Assembly: GCF_005491425.1 (NCBI RefSeq) | Contig: NZ_CP028083.1 | Coordinates: forward strand, 1,698,001 to 1,762,000 | Source: Lysinibacillus sp. SGAir0095 | GTDB lineage: Bacteria > Bacillota > Bacilli > Bacillales_A > Planococcaceae | Direction: 5' to 3' | DNA: 64,000 nt | Shown here: piece by piece, positions 24,518 through 34,236 of the stretch | Numbering within the stretch: the first letter of the stretch is position 1 | Layout of the letters: each line of letters begins with the position of its first letter | The notes under the pieces: model-generated | Told to the model about the DNA's origin: nothing | The model's input: only the letters and a program-made list of their open reading frames with translations | The model's database searches: none | Made by a program: the position numbers and the translations under genes

Positions 24518-26422
24518 ATGAGACAGTCTTTACCGTTTGAACTTTCAAAAGATCGGTCCTTTTTCGATTCACTTGGAGATTGGATGGGCGATGTATTATA
24601 TGATGAACTACCGGAAAAGGGATTTGAATGCCGAGACGAACAAATTTTTATGGCATACCAGATTGAACAGGCATTAAAAGAAAAAAATGTATTATTTGCA
24701 GAAGCAGGTGTAGGAACTGGTAAAACAATTGCCTATCTCTTACCTGCAATTTCGTATGCACGTTACACAGGACGTCCTGCACTGATAGCATGTGCTGATG
24801 AGACTTTAATTGATCAGCTCGTTAAAGAGGGCGGAGATATTTATAAATTGACAGAGCATCTTGGTTTAACAATTGATGTTCGCTTAGCAAAATCAAGAAA
24901 CCAGTATTTATGTTTAAAACGCTTCGAAGAAACAGAAAAAGTGGTAACTGAGGAATGGATTGATGATATTGCAATGTCCATCCCAGATGGTGTTTATGCA
25001 CAAGGATCTATGCTTACAGTAAACCCTTATGGAGCTAGAAGTGATTACTCGGCAGTTAGTGATGAAGATTGGCAGAGAGTCAATTACAATGCCATTATGC
25101 AGTGCTCAGTTTGCGATATGCGTAATCGTTGCGGGCAAACTTTGCATCGTTCCCATTATCGCAGTTCGTCCGACTTAATCATTTGCTCTCAGGATTTCCT
25201 TATGGAGCATTTAGCAACAAAAGAATCCCGTGAGCGTGAAGGGCAGTTGCCATTACTGCCTGAAGTATCAATGATTGTGCTTGATGAAGGACACTTATTG
25301 GAATACGCTGCTCAAAATGCGATGACAGTTAAGGTTCAAGGCTATACAATTGTAAACTTATTGGAGCGTTTAATGGTTGATGGCGTTCGTGAAAAAACGT
25401 TGTATGCGATGGAAACATTGCAGGACCATCATGAATTATTCTTTGATCAATTACGTGATGATGTTGTCCCTTCAGAAGAGGAAAGAAAAACGATTAAAAA
25501 ATCTGATCGACTTCTTGCAATCGGGAAACAGTTAATTGCCGATGTAGAACGATTACTTGAAGAATTTGTCTTCGAATCAGAATTATATATGATTCCAGAA
25601 TATGAATTAAATATGGCAGAAGAGTTTCTAGAACAATACCAAGCGGCAATTCGTATTTTCATTGCTCAAGGCGATGCAGTTGATTGGCTTGAAGAAACGG
25701 ATGGGGAAGAAACATTAGTTATCATGCCTCGATTGATTACGGATGTATTAGAGGAAAAACTATTCTCCAAAAAAACGCCAATTGTTTTCTCATCCGCAAC
25801 TTTATCTGTGGGGAAAGATTTCTCTTATATTGCTTATAGTTTAGGAATTAAGAAGTATCAGTCCTTTAGTGTACCATCACCATTCGATTATGAAGAGGTA
25901 ATGAAGGTTTACTTGCATGAACTGAAACAAGCAGAAAAAACGTCAAAAGTAGAGCAGTTGTTAAAAGAAGGACAGCAACAAACTTTAATTTTATTTAAAT
26001 CAAAGCAATCCATGCTCACATTTAAATCAAATTTACCGATGATGTCTAAATTAACAATGGCTTTTGAAGGAGATCGTGAGTTATCGGCAATTGTACGAGA
26101 TTTCCAAGAGGGAACAGTGAAAACCTTATGCTCGTACCATTTATGGGAAGGATTAGACTTACCAGAAGAAGCCTTAACTCGTGTCATCATTTATGATTTA
26201 CCATTCCCTCCAAAGGATCCGTTGTTTGATGCAAAAAGAGCATTTTCTGAAAATCCTTTCGAAGAAGTGGAATTACCATTTATGCAACTTCGACTTCAAC
26301 AAGGAATCGGAAGACTTATTCGAACTTCGAATGACCATGGGGAGATTCATATCTTCTTAAACGAGAACGAAATACAATACAAATCTGAATTTGTTAATAT
26401 TTTACCTGTTCAGCCAGTATAA
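24518..26422 (+). CDS. ypvA: DinG/XPD-family helicase with Fe-S cluster (YpvA/YoaA-like)
   Basis: 634-residue superfamily 2 DNA helicase without the exonuclease domain. Walker A AGVGTGKT (about 66), box II LDEGH (about 257) and C-terminal QGIGRLIRTSND (about 595). Four cysteines between motifs Ia and II (YLCL at about 131, then C-X2-C-X5-C in QCSVCDMRNRCG near 195) form the expected [4Fe-4S] ligand set, unlike the dinG product at 2.9 kb. The ATG at 24518 has GGAG about ten bases upstream; a nearby ATG at 24514 is out of frame. Synteny with ypsC matches B. subtilis ypvA. Confidence 0.9.
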   Translation: MRQSLPFELSKDRSFFDSLGDWMGDVLYDELPEKGFECRDEQIFMAYQIEQALKEKNVLFAEAGVGTGKTIAYLLPAISYARYTGRPALIACADETLIDQLVKEGGDIYKLTEHLGLTIDVRLAKSRNQYLCLKRFEETEKVVTEEWIDDIAMSIPDGVYAQGSMLTVNPYGARSDYSAVSDEDWQRVNYNAIMQCSVCDMRNRCGQTLHRSHYRSSSDLIICSQDFLMEHLATKESREREGQLPLLPEVSMIVLDEGHLLEYAAQNAMTVKVQGYTIVNLLERLMVDGVREKTLYAMETLQDHHELFFDQLRDDVVPSEEERKTIKKSDRLLAIGKQLIADVERLLEEFVFESELYMIPEYELNMAEEFLEQYQAAIRIFIAQGDAVDWLEETDGEETLVIMPRLITDVLEEKLFSKKTPIVFSSATLSVGKDFSYIAYSLGIKKYQSFSVPSPFDYEEVMKVYLHELKQAEKTSKVEQLLKEGQQQTLILFKSKQSMLTFKSNLPMMSKLTMAFEGDRELSAIVRDFQEGTVKTLCSYHLWEGLDLPEEALTRVIIYDLPFPPKDPLFDAKRAFSENPFEEVELPFMQLRLQQGIGRLIRTSNDHGEIHIFLNENEIQYKSEFVNILPVQPV

Positions 26423-26430
26423 AAAGTAGA

Positions 26431-26467
26431 AGCAAAAGCCTTGATTTCCGGGCTTTTGCTTTTTTTA
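26431..26467 (+). terminator. Terminator of ypvA
   Basis: A 10-bp perfect stem AGCAAAAGCC/GGCTTTTGCT with a ten-base loop and seven T. Confidence 0.92.
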
Positions 26468-26566
26468 TTCTCATGTGTAAAACTAGAGGAAATATAAAAA
26501 GCTGTAAAGAGATTCAATCAGTCGAGTCCAGGAAATGGTAACTTCTAGTAGTTGTGAGAGTAGCTA

Positions 26567-27660
26567 ATAATCCGTGAGCAGAAGTGTCGTGGACAATAGA
26601 AGGCAGAAAGCGTAGTTCATAGTCCGAGAGCAGAAGCCGCGTGGACAATAGAAAGCAAAACGAGAAGTTCATAGTCCGAGAGCAGAAGCCGCGTGGACAA
26701 TAGAGGGCAGAAAGAGAACTTAATAGTCCGAGAGCAGAAGCCTCGAGGACAATAGAAGGCAGAAAGCGAAGTTAATAGTCCGAGAGCAGAAGCCTCGAGG
26801 ACAATAGAAGGCAGAAAGAGAAGTTAATAGTCCGAGAGCAGAAGCCTCGAGGACAATAGAAGGCAGAAAGAGAAGTTAATAGTCCGTGAGCAAAAGTCTC
26901 GTGGACAATAGAAAGCAAAACGAGAAGTTAATAGTACGTGAGCAGAAGCCTCGAGGACAATAGAAGGCAGAAAGAGAACTTAATAGTCCGAGAGCAGAAG
27001 CCGCGTGGACAATAGAAGGCAGAAAGCGTAGTTAATAGTCCGAGAGCAGAAGCCGCGTGGACAATAGAAGGCAGAAAGCGTAGTTAATAGTCCGCGAGCA
27101 GAAGCCTCGAGGACAATAGAAGGCAGAAAGCGAAGTTCATAGTCCGCGAGCAGAAGCCTCGTGGACAATAGAAGGCAGAAAGCGTAGTTCATAGTCCGAG
27201 AGCAGAAGCCTCGTGGACAATAGAAGGCAGAAAGAGAACTTAATAGTCCGTGAGCAGAAGTGTCGTGGACAATAGAAGGTAGAAAGCGTAGTTAATAGTC
27301 CGAGAGCAGAAGCCTCGTGGACAATAGAAGGCAGAAAGAGAAGTTAATAGTCCGAGAGCAGAAGCCTCGTGGACAATAGAAGGCAGAAAGCGAAGTTAAT
27401 AGTCCGTGAGCAAAAGTCTCGTGGACAATAGAAAGCAAAACGAGAAGTTAATAGTACGTGAGCAGAAGCCTCGAGGACAATAGAAGGCAGAAAGAGAACT
27501 TAATAGTCCGAGAGCAGAAGCCTCGAGGACAATAGAAGGCAGAAAGCGAAGTTAATAGTCCGAGAGCAGAAGCCTCGAGGACAATAGAAGGCAGTAAGAG
27601 AACTTAATAGTCCGAGAGCAGAAGCCTCGTGGTCAATAGAAGAAAAAGCAGAAGTTCATA
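26567..27660. repeat. Tandem array, 52-bp unit, 21 copies in perfect register
   Basis: The element TCCGNGAGCA starts at 26571 and recurs every 52 bp to 27611, exactly 20 intervals, with substitutions but no net length change. Unit parts: AATAGTCCGAGAGCAGAAGC, CTCGAGGACAATAGAAGGC, AGAAAGAGAAGTT. Each unit contains an imperfect inverted repeat, GTCC..GAG pairing with CTC..GGAC. The 52-bp step rules out a protein repeat. The array sits between the ypvA terminator and the promoter of the 27.8 kb regulator. No interspersed spacers or cas genes, so it is not CRISPR. The plus strand is purine-rich and looks more GC-rich than its surroundings. Confidence 0.97.
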
Positions 27661-27703
27661 GTGTAGTAAAACTTTTCTCATGAAAAAATAGATATTTATT
27701 GGG

Positions 27704-27732
27704 TTGACATTTTAAGGTAAAATATCTTAAAT
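27704..27732 (+). promoter_or_regulatory. Sigma-A promoter of the BTAD regulator gene
   Basis: Perfect TTGACA (27704-27709), 17-bp spacing, TTAAAT (27727-27732), about 45 bp after the last repeat. Confidence 0.7.
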
Positions 27733-27810
27733 AGTTAACCTTTTTTCTGTTTTGATGTCATATTATTCTAGTGTGTGTACATGATCTCTAATGGGGAGGG
27801 AGACAGCAAA

Positions 27811-30800
27811 TTGCAGAACATTCTCATGTCAAAGCTTATTCCACCAGATCCATCTATTTACTACTTGAGAAGAAGTAAATTACTAAAAAAACTATCCAAA
27901 AGTGAGACTGTGAGATTAACAATTGTTCATAGTGGTGCTGGCTTTGGGAAAACCTCTGCACTTGCCCAGCTGATGGCGGACAGTGAGCATATGTTTTCTT
28001 GGTACCAAGTCACAGATGAGGACGACGATACATTACCCTTCTTTAGACATTTATTTTATAGTATTCAACGAATTCATCCACAGTTTGGTCAGGCCATTGT
28101 CGGGTGGGACACTTTTTCAAGCTTCTTGAATCTTGAAGAATTAAATAAGCTTGCGTTACTTTTTATCAACGAATTTTATAAAATGAATAAAGATTTATTC
28201 ATCGTGATTGATGATTTTCATGTAGCCCATCATGTGTTCGAAATAAATTATATCTTAAACAAGATTATCGAAAATCTTCCGCCTAAAATACATGTGATCT
28301 TAGCCTCTAGGATCTATCCGAATTGGAATTGTTTATTACCGCTTCGTATGAATGGAAAATTGGTGGAATGTAAAGAGGAAGACTTTATTTTTTCAACGGA
28401 AGAAGTCCAAGTATTATTTGAAGATAACTATAATCGAAGTTTGACACAGGAAGAGACAGAGGCAGTACTTGCGGTTACTGAAGGGTGGGCAATCGCTGTA
28501 TGCTTGTTGGCTTTTCAGTCAAATGATTCACTGCTTCCTATAGAAGAAATTACGAATTTATCTTTACATGATTTTTTTGCCTACCTTTCAGAGGAAGTAT
28601 TTGAAAATTTACAGGAAACTGAAAAAGAAGCTTTACTAAAGTGCAGTATTTTTCAATCGTTTACTCTTGAGCAAATTAATGCACTCTATGATGAAGAGGT
28701 CACTGTAAAAGTAAAGTCGATTGTCAAACAACAATCCTTTATACAACCATTAATCGGATATGAAGAGTTTCGTTTTCATGCACTTTTTCATCAATTTTTA
28801 GAAATGAAGCTGATCGAAAGAGAGAATAACGAATATCAGGAGTTGCATAAAAAAGCAACCATTTACTTTACTAAAAATAATAATGCAGTGAAAGCTTTAT
28901 ATCATAGTATGAAATCAAAAGATAACCAGTTAGTTACAGATAGCTTAGTCCAATTTGCTAGCTACTTTATTGAAGCAGGACAGTTTGATTTCTTTTTGGA
29001 GCGGCTAAAAGAGCTCTCACTTGAAACGAGGGAAAGTCGATATCTATTGTATTTTTATGAGGGTGAATGTCAACGTTATCGAGCTCAATACGAAAAAGCG
29101 AAAAGGGCTTACGAACAATGTTTGAGATTAGCAGAACAAAATCAAGATTCTTTTGCTATGTTCAAAGCGAATGCAGGAATAGCTCATATTTATTTAGATA
29201 CGATTCAGCCAGCATTAGCAGAGATTTATTTAATTGAAGCATTAGAACTCTCAAAAATTGTTAAGCTGGAACAAGAGGAACTGTATTTACTAGAACGCCA
29301 ATATGCGGAAAATTTAGTGAATCTAGGTAGAGCTGGTGAAGCAGAAGACCGGGTAAAGCGGCAGGGTCTGCCTGAACATATTTTAGTAAAAGGAAACTTA
29401 GATGTGCGAATGCTTCTAAGACAAGGGAAACTACTTGAAGCAAAGCGACTATTTCAAATGAGGGAAGGACGGGAAATTGTTACTTTAGACGCTCATCGTG
29501 AATCAGATGTTTTACAAGCGCTAATTTTAACACTGATCGGTAACTCAGAAGAAGCTTTTGAGTCAGCTTTAAAGGGTATTCGAAACAGTGTAAAGGATCA
29601 TGCCAAGTATGCCGAAGCTGTTGCGTATTTACGTAAAGGACATGCAATGATGCTACTTTCCCCTAAATTTTTAAAAGAGGCTGAAGACTGTTATCTAAAA
29701 ACAAATGATTTAATGGATGGAATACATGTAACAAGAGCAAAAGCCGAAAGTTATATGGGATTAGCACTAGTAAAATCAAGGCAAGGATACCTGCAAGAAG
29801 CAATATTCTTTGCGAATCAGGGGCTATATGAAACGGAGAGAGTACAGGATCAGTGGGTTTCTGCCCTTCTATTAACGGCGTTTACGATTATATATGTAGA
29901 AAATAATGAATTCGATATGGCAAAGGAATGTGCTCAAAAAGCAAACACACTCTATAAAAAAAGCCCTGACCATTTTGGCGAGATGGTGACAAATTTTTGG
30001 CTTGCCTACATTGCCTATAGACAAAGTAGTCATACAGATTTCAACAATTATTTTCTTCAGTTTATTGCCCTGTGCCATGAGTATCATTATTATTTTTTCT
30101 TACAAAAAACCACTTTATTAGGACCTAAATTAAATATAATCTTGGAACTTGCAACCGCATGGGTAAATCAAAACGAAAAAGAAGAAAGCCATTCTATCTT
30201 GTCTAAATTGCAAGTTAAAAAAGGTTCACCGATTCCAAAGCATACTTTCGAGCTGTTATTATTTGGACCTTTCACAATGTTCAGAGATGGATTTGAAATA
30301 ATCGATAAAGAATGGAAGAGGGAAAAAGCGAAGGAGTTATTTTTATTTTTATATCTCAATCGGTACCGGTACGTATCAAAAGAAGAAATTATGAGCAACT
30401 TGTGGCCAAATAGTGATGAACAATCGACAAATCGAGATTTTAAAGTAGCATATAATGCTTGCCTAAAAGTAATTGAACCAGATCGGCCTGCACGTGACGA
30501 CAGTGCATATATCGTGAGAAAGCAGTCCATGTACCAACTACACCAAACCCTTGCTTTTTCAAGTGATGTGGATGTTTTTAAGAAATGTGCACATAGAGGC
30601 TTGGACGAAAAGGATCCAACTTTAGCTCTAGAATGGCTGCAACAAGCTGCTACACTGTATAGGGGTGATTTACTAGAAGATTCGGCGTCGGTCGAGTGGC
30701 TGAATCACCATCGAGAGGAATTAAAAAATCTCTATATTATTGTCATTGAACGAATTGCCCAAAACTATACGAGATCAAAGGATTTTCAAAAAACAATTGA

Positions 30801-30996
30801 GTGGGCAGAAAAATTGGTACAGCTGGACCAAGCCTGGGAAGAGGGTTACAGACTTTTAATGCTTGCTTATTATTATCAAGACAATCGCCCACAAGCTGTA
30901 AAATGGTACGAAAAATGTGTGGAAATTTTAGAAGTTGAATTTAATATTGAACCAATGGAAACGACAACACAAATATTTGAAATGATTATACGCTGA
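27811..30996 (+). CDS. Large ATPase/TPR transcriptional regulator with OmpR-type and BTAD domains
   Basis: About 1061 residues. An N-terminal MalT/STAND-like NTPase has Walker A SGAGFGKTS (about 42) and Walker B LFIVIDDFH (about 128). A long helical TPR-type middle follows (about 380-790). The C-terminal part has an OmpR-like winged helix (ELLLFGPFTMFRDG, then KEEIMSNLWPN) and a bacterial transcriptional activator domain of SARP type (to the end, GYRLLMLAYYYQDN). This architecture senses a ligand and activates neighbouring operons. TTG 27811 is chosen for the GGGGAGGG ten bases upstream; GTG 27775 is the alternative. It is most likely the activator of the downstream ABC/enzyme cluster, inferred from adjacency. 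Confidence 0.85.
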   Translation: MQNILMSKLIPPDPSIYYLRRSKLLKKLSKSETVRLTIVHSGAGFGKTSALAQLMADSEHMFSWYQVTDEDDDTLPFFRHLFYSIQRIHPQFGQAIVGWDTFSSFLNLEELNKLALLFINEFYKMNKDLFIVIDDFHVAHHVFEINYILNKIIENLPPKIHVILASRIYPNWNCLLPLRMNGKLVECKEEDFIFSTEEVQVLFEDNYNRSLTQEETEAVLAVTEGWAIAVCLLAFQSNDSLLPIEEITNLSLHDFFAYLSEEVFENLQETEKEALLKCSIFQSFTLEQINALYDEEVTVKVKSIVKQQSFIQPLIGYEEFRFHALFHQFLEMKLIERENNEYQELHKKATIYFTKNNNAVKALYHSMKSKDNQLVTDSLVQFASYFIEAGQFDFFLERLKELSLETRESRYLLYFYEGECQRYRAQYEKAKRAYEQCLRLAEQNQDSFAMFKANAGIAHIYLDTIQPALAEIYLIEALELSKIVKLEQEELYLLERQYAENLVNLGRAGEAEDRVKRQGLPEHILVKGNLDVRMLLRQGKLLEAKRLFQMREGREIVTLDAHRESDVLQALILTLIGNSEEAFESALKGIRNSVKDHAKYAEAVAYLRKGHAMMLLSPKFLKEAEDCYLKTNDLMDGIHVTRAKAESYMGLALVKSRQGYLQEAIFFANQGLYETERVQDQWVSALLLTAFTIIYVENNEFDMAKECAQKANTLYKKSPDHFGEMVTNFWLAYIAYRQSSHTDFNNYFLQFIALCHEYHYYFFLQKTTLLGPKLNIILELATAWVNQNEKEESHSILSKLQVKKGSPIPKHTFELLLFGPFTMFRDGFEIIDKEWKREKAKELFLFLYLNRYRYVSKEEIMSNLWPNSDEQSTNRDFKVAYNACLKVIEPDRPARDDSAYIVRKQSMYQLHQTLAFSSDVDVFKKCAHRGLDEKDPTLALEWLQQAATLYRGDLLEDSASVEWLNHHREELKNLYIIVIERIAQNYTRSKDFQKTIEWAEKLVQLDQAWEEGYRLLMLAYYYQDNRPQAVKWYEKCVEILEVEFNIEPMETTTQIFEMIIR

Positions 30997-31052
30997 TTGT
31001 ATACGAGACAGTAAGTTCTTGTATGCAGTTAGCGCTTTTTTTATGTAGAGGA

Positions 31053-31082
31053 AGCAAATAATATGCCTCTTTTTTTGCCCTT
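31053..31082 (+). terminator. Probable terminator of the regulator gene
   Basis: AGAGG and CCTCT pair around a loop of about 13 bases containing GCAAATAATATGC, followed by a run of T. The stem is short, but the context (gene end, T-run) fits. Confidence 0.55.
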
Positions 31083-31202
31083 TTCTAAGTGGGAATGAAA
31101 AGAAGCTTTCAATTCATGACTGCCTGCTGCTTGTTGGTACTAAGATGGCAAATCCTGTTTTGTGCATCGAAGAAAAAAACAGTTTTTTTTAATGTAACTG
31201 AT

Positions 31203-31256
31203 TTGTAACTCCAGTAGTTTATTTTATAAATAAAGCAGGATGTGTAAGCGCTTTAA
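31203..31256 (+). promoter_or_regulatory. Promoter with CcpA (cre)-like site for the ABC/enzyme cluster
   Basis: TTGTAA (31203-31208), 16-bp spacing, TATAAA (31225-31230); predicted +1 near 31237. TGTAAGCGCTTTAA at 31243-31256 matches the catabolite-responsive element TGNAANCGNWNNCW at all but one position and lies just past the start of transcription, where CcpA typically represses. This suggests glucose repression of the cluster. Confidence 0.6.
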
Positions 31257-31277
31257 ATAGAAAAGGGGGGTATTAAC

Positions 31278-32522
31278 TTGAAACGATTTTGGTCTTTATT
31301 TTTAGTGATAGGGTTTGTTCTATTATTAATGGTTGCTTGTAGTCAAGATGAGACAACATCAGATGAAGCGGCACAAACAGAAGAAGAAACGACAACAGAA
31401 GAATCAACTGAATCTGGAGGGACGGTCAAAGTCGGTGTGCTTGCTTCTTTGACAGGTGCATTAGAATCTTATGGAAAACAAACACAAAAGGGATTTGAAC
31501 TTGGATTAGAATATGCAACAAATGGGACGATGGAGGTTGCTGGTAAAAAAATCGAAGTTGTCTGGGAGGACACAGAAACGAAGCCTGAAGTCGCTGTGCA
31601 AAAAGCAACAAAACTGCTAGAGGATGATGGTGTGGATTTCCTAGTTGGATCCTCAAGTTCAGGTGACACATTAGCTGTTCTTCCGCTTGCTGAGGAATAT
31701 GAGAAAATCATGATTGTTGAACCAGCAGTTGCCGACAGTATTACAGGCTCAGAATTTAACCCATTTATATTCCGTACTGCACGAAATTCATCGCAAGATG
31801 CTTATGCAGCAGCGGCAGCAATTGCAGATGAAGGTGTTAAAATCGCAACGTTTGCACCGGACTATTCTTTTGGTTGGGACGGCGTATCAGCATTTAAAAC
31901 AGCGGCCGAAAAATTAGGAGCCGAAATCGTTGCCGAGGAATATGCAGACCCGGCAGCCACTGATTTTACTTCAAATCTACAAAAGATTATTGAATCAAAA
32001 CCGGACTATTTATTTGTTGTTTGGGCCGGTGCAAACTCTCCATGGAATCAAATTGCTGATTTAAAGCTGCAAGAAAAAGGAATTAAAATTTCGACTGGTG
32101 CACCTGATATTGTTGCACTTCAAATGATGGGATCATTAGTGGGAATGGAAGGTTTCTCAGTGTATTATCACACTCTTCCAGACAATGAAGTAAATGATTG
32201 GTTAGTAGAAGAGCATAAGGCGCGGTACAACGGTGAAGTGCCAGATTTATTTACGCCAGGTGGATTCTCAGCGGCAGTAGCAATTGTAACTGCATTGGAA
32301 AAATCAGGTGGGGATGCAGATGGCAATACTTTAATCCCATTAATGGAAGGCATGTCCTTCGAAACACCAAAGGGTACAATGACTTTCCGAGAAGAAGATC
32401 ATCAGGCATTGCAAACGATGTATTCGGTACGTTTAGAAACAGTAGATGGCTTCGACTATCCAGTACCAGTTTTAATTCGTGAATTGGGCCCTGAGGAAAC
32501 AGAGCCCCCAATCATGAACTAA
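31278..32522 (+). CDS. Substrate-binding lipoprotein of a branched-chain-type ABC importer
   Basis: 414 residues. Signal peptide with lipobox LMVAC, Cys21 as the lipidated residue; an acidic Glu/Thr-rich linker (about 24-48); then a type I periplasmic-binding fold of the LivJ/LivK family (VGVLASLTGALESYGKQTQ; FLVGSSSSGDTLAV). Such proteins bind amino acids but also aromatic acids, amides and other small carboxylates, so the ligand is not known. The start is TTG after AAAAGGGGGG. A partial terminator follows at 32539, the usual way to give the binding protein more transcript than the rest. Confidence 0.9.
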   Translation: MKRFWSLFLVIGFVLLLMVACSQDETTSDEAAQTEEETTTEESTESGGTVKVGVLASLTGALESYGKQTQKGFELGLEYATNGTMEVAGKKIEVVWEDTETKPEVAVQKATKLLEDDGVDFLVGSSSSGDTLAVLPLAEEYEKIMIVEPAVADSITGSEFNPFIFRTARNSSQDAYAAAAAIADEGVKIATFAPDYSFGWDGVSAFKTAAEKLGAEIVAEEYADPAATDFTSNLQKIIESKPDYLFVVWAGANSPWNQIADLKLQEKGIKISTGAPDIVALQMMGSLVGMEGFSVYYHTLPDNEVNDWLVEEHKARYNGEVPDLFTPGGFSAAVAIVTALEKSGGDADGNTLIPLMEGMSFETPKGTMTFREEDHQALQTMYSVRLETVDGFDYPVPVLIRELGPEETEPPIMN

Positions 32523-32538
32523 GACAGTTTTGCAAAAG

Positions 32539-32563
32539 AACAGACCAACTCGTTTGGTCTGTT
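32539..32563 (+). terminator. Attenuating hairpin between binding protein and ATPase genes
   Basis: A 10-bp stem AACAGACCAA/TTGGTCTGTT, loop five, weak T-run (TCTCTT). It probably terminates partially. The next 200 bp to the livG-like gene contain no gene I can support. Confidence 0.65.
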
Positions 32564-32765
32564 TCTCTTAAAATTTTTTAAAATCTATGAATGATGAGTT
32601 TATAAACAAATTATTACTATTCTCTTCCATTCTTTTGTTGCGAGATGATTAGTGAAAGTCAAAATTTACTCAAGTGCAGGCACATCAAAAACCAAAATCT
32701 AACTAATAAACTCGCAAATATTCCTTTCATAAACGATTTTAAGAGGAACAGAAAGGGGAATCAAA

Positions 32766-33542
32766 ATGGAGCCTATTATTCGCACAGAAAATCTATCCAT
32801 ACAATTCGGAGGTCATAAAGCGGTGGACCGGGTGAATTTTGAAATGCCTGAAAAACATTTTAAATCGATTATTGGTCCGAATGGTGCTGGGAAAACGACC
32901 TTTTTTAATTTGCTTAGTGGAGAACTAAAGGCGACTGAAGGAGATGTATTTTTTAAGGGGGAGTCATTAGCAAAATACTCCTCTGTGGAAAGGACTCGCA
33001 AAGGTCTTGGCAGGTCGTTTCAAATCACAAATGTTTTTCCTAACCTAACCGTTCTTGAAAATGTTCGGTTGGCGGTGCAGTCAAAGGAAAAAATACGATT
33101 TCATTTTTTGAAATCCTATAAATCCTATAAAAAATTAACAGAAAAAGCAAAGCTAATCTTAGATCAAGTCCTGTTGCTCAATAAGAGCGAGGCGATCGCC
33201 AGTCAATTATCTCATGGGGAGAAACGTAAACTTGAAATTGCCATGCTTCTTGCTCTGGATACGGAAGTTTTGTTGTTAGACGAACCAACTGCGGGCATGT
33301 CCTTAGAAGAAGTTCCAACCATCCTGGAGGTTATTCGAGGGATAAAGATGCGTGGAGATAAAACAATCCTATTAATTGAACACAAGATGGATATGATTTT
33401 GGATTTTTCAGACTCTATTATGGTTTTGTTTAATGGAAAACTACTTGCAGATGGAACACCAACTGAAATTATGAATAATGAAACAGTTCAAAACGCTTAT
33501 TTAGGAGGTCTTTACGATGGAGAGCTTGTTGAAACTTCATAA
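32766..33542 (+). CDS. LivG-like ABC transporter ATPase
   Basis: 258 residues. Walker A GPNGAGKTT (about 38), signature LSHGEKRKLEIAM (His replaces the usual Gly of LSGGE), Walker B VLLLDEPTAGMS, and H-loop LLIEHKMD. The extended C-terminal segment with LLADGTPTEIM and NAYLGG is typical of the LivG branch. An AAAGGGGAA ribosome binding site precedes the ATG. The 3' end overlaps the next ATPase gene by 26 bases. Confidence 0.92.
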   Translation: MEPIIRTENLSIQFGGHKAVDRVNFEMPEKHFKSIIGPNGAGKTTFFNLLSGELKATEGDVFFKGESLAKYSSVERTRKGLGRSFQITNVFPNLTVLENVRLAVQSKEKIRFHFLKSYKSYKKLTEKAKLILDQVLLLNKSEAIASQLSHGEKRKLEIAMLLALDTEVLLLDEPTAGMSLEEVPTILEVIRGIKMRGDKTILLIEHKMDMILDFSDSIMVLFNGKLLADGTPTEIMNNETVQNAYLGGLYDGELVETS

Positions 33543-34224
33543 TATCCAGACTCATATCGGACAATATCATATTTTGCAGGGCATCCAATTCGAAGCAAAA
33601 GAAGGAGAGGTTTCTGTTCTACTTGGTCGGAATGGGGCTGGGAAAACAACTACTTTAAAAACAATAATGGGGTTAACACCTGCTACAAGTGGTTCTATTA
33701 CATTTCAAAACCAAGCAATTGAGAATAAACCCACATATGAAATTGCCAAGCACGGAATGGGCTATGTACCGGAGGATCAAGGCATTTTTGCACAGTTAAC
33801 TGTTGAGGAGAACATGAAGGTTGCCATGCGTAAAGAAACCACTGAAGCGCTTGAAAGACAGGAATATGTACTGAACCTTTTTCCGGACTTAAAAAAGTTT
33901 TGGAAAAAAGCCGGGGGAAACTTATCTGGAGGTCAAAAGCAAATGCTCGCAATGGCAAGGGCGTTTGTTAATGACAGCAAGCTACTGCTAATTGATGAGC
34001 CTTCAAAAGGTTTAGCACCTATTGTTGTTGAGAAAGTAATGGAAGCCATTATGGAAATGAAAAAAAGAACGACTATTGTCCTTGTTGAGCAAAACTTTTT
34101 TATGGCTAGCAAAATTGGCGACACATTTACACTAATTGATGATGGTCGAACGGTTCATACTGGTTCCATGAATCAACTAATTTCCGATGATGAATTGAAA
34201 CATAAGTATTTAGGTATTGGGTAA
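33517..34224 (+). CDS. LivF-like ABC transporter ATPase
   Basis: 235 residues with Walker A GRNGAGKTT (about 36), signature LSGGQKQMLAMARA, Walker B LLLIDEPSKGLAP and the conserved LVEQN. The start lies within the upstream gene, with AGGAGG nine bases before the ATG. It pairs with the LivG-like protein to power the LivH/LivM-type channel. Confidence 0.92.
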   Translation: MESLLKLHNIQTHIGQYHILQGIQFEAKEGEVSVLLGRNGAGKTTTLKTIMGLTPATSGSITFQNQAIENKPTYEIAKHGMGYVPEDQGIFAQLTVEENMKVAMRKETTEALERQEYVLNLFPDLKKFWKKAGGNLSGGQKQMLAMARAFVNDSKLLLIDEPSKGLAPIVVEKVMEAIMEMKKRTTIVLVEQNFFMASKIGDTFTLIDDGRTVHTGSMNQLISDDELKHKYLGIG

Positions 34225-34236
34225 GGGGGGATATAA

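Noticed and set aside
26980-27192. 70-codon minus-strand frame inside the second array
   Set aside because: Translation of three to four repeat units in shifting frames; a by-product of the repeat.
26567-27660. CRISPR array
   Set aside because: Units are contiguous 52-mers with no unique spacers between short repeats, and no cas genes are present.
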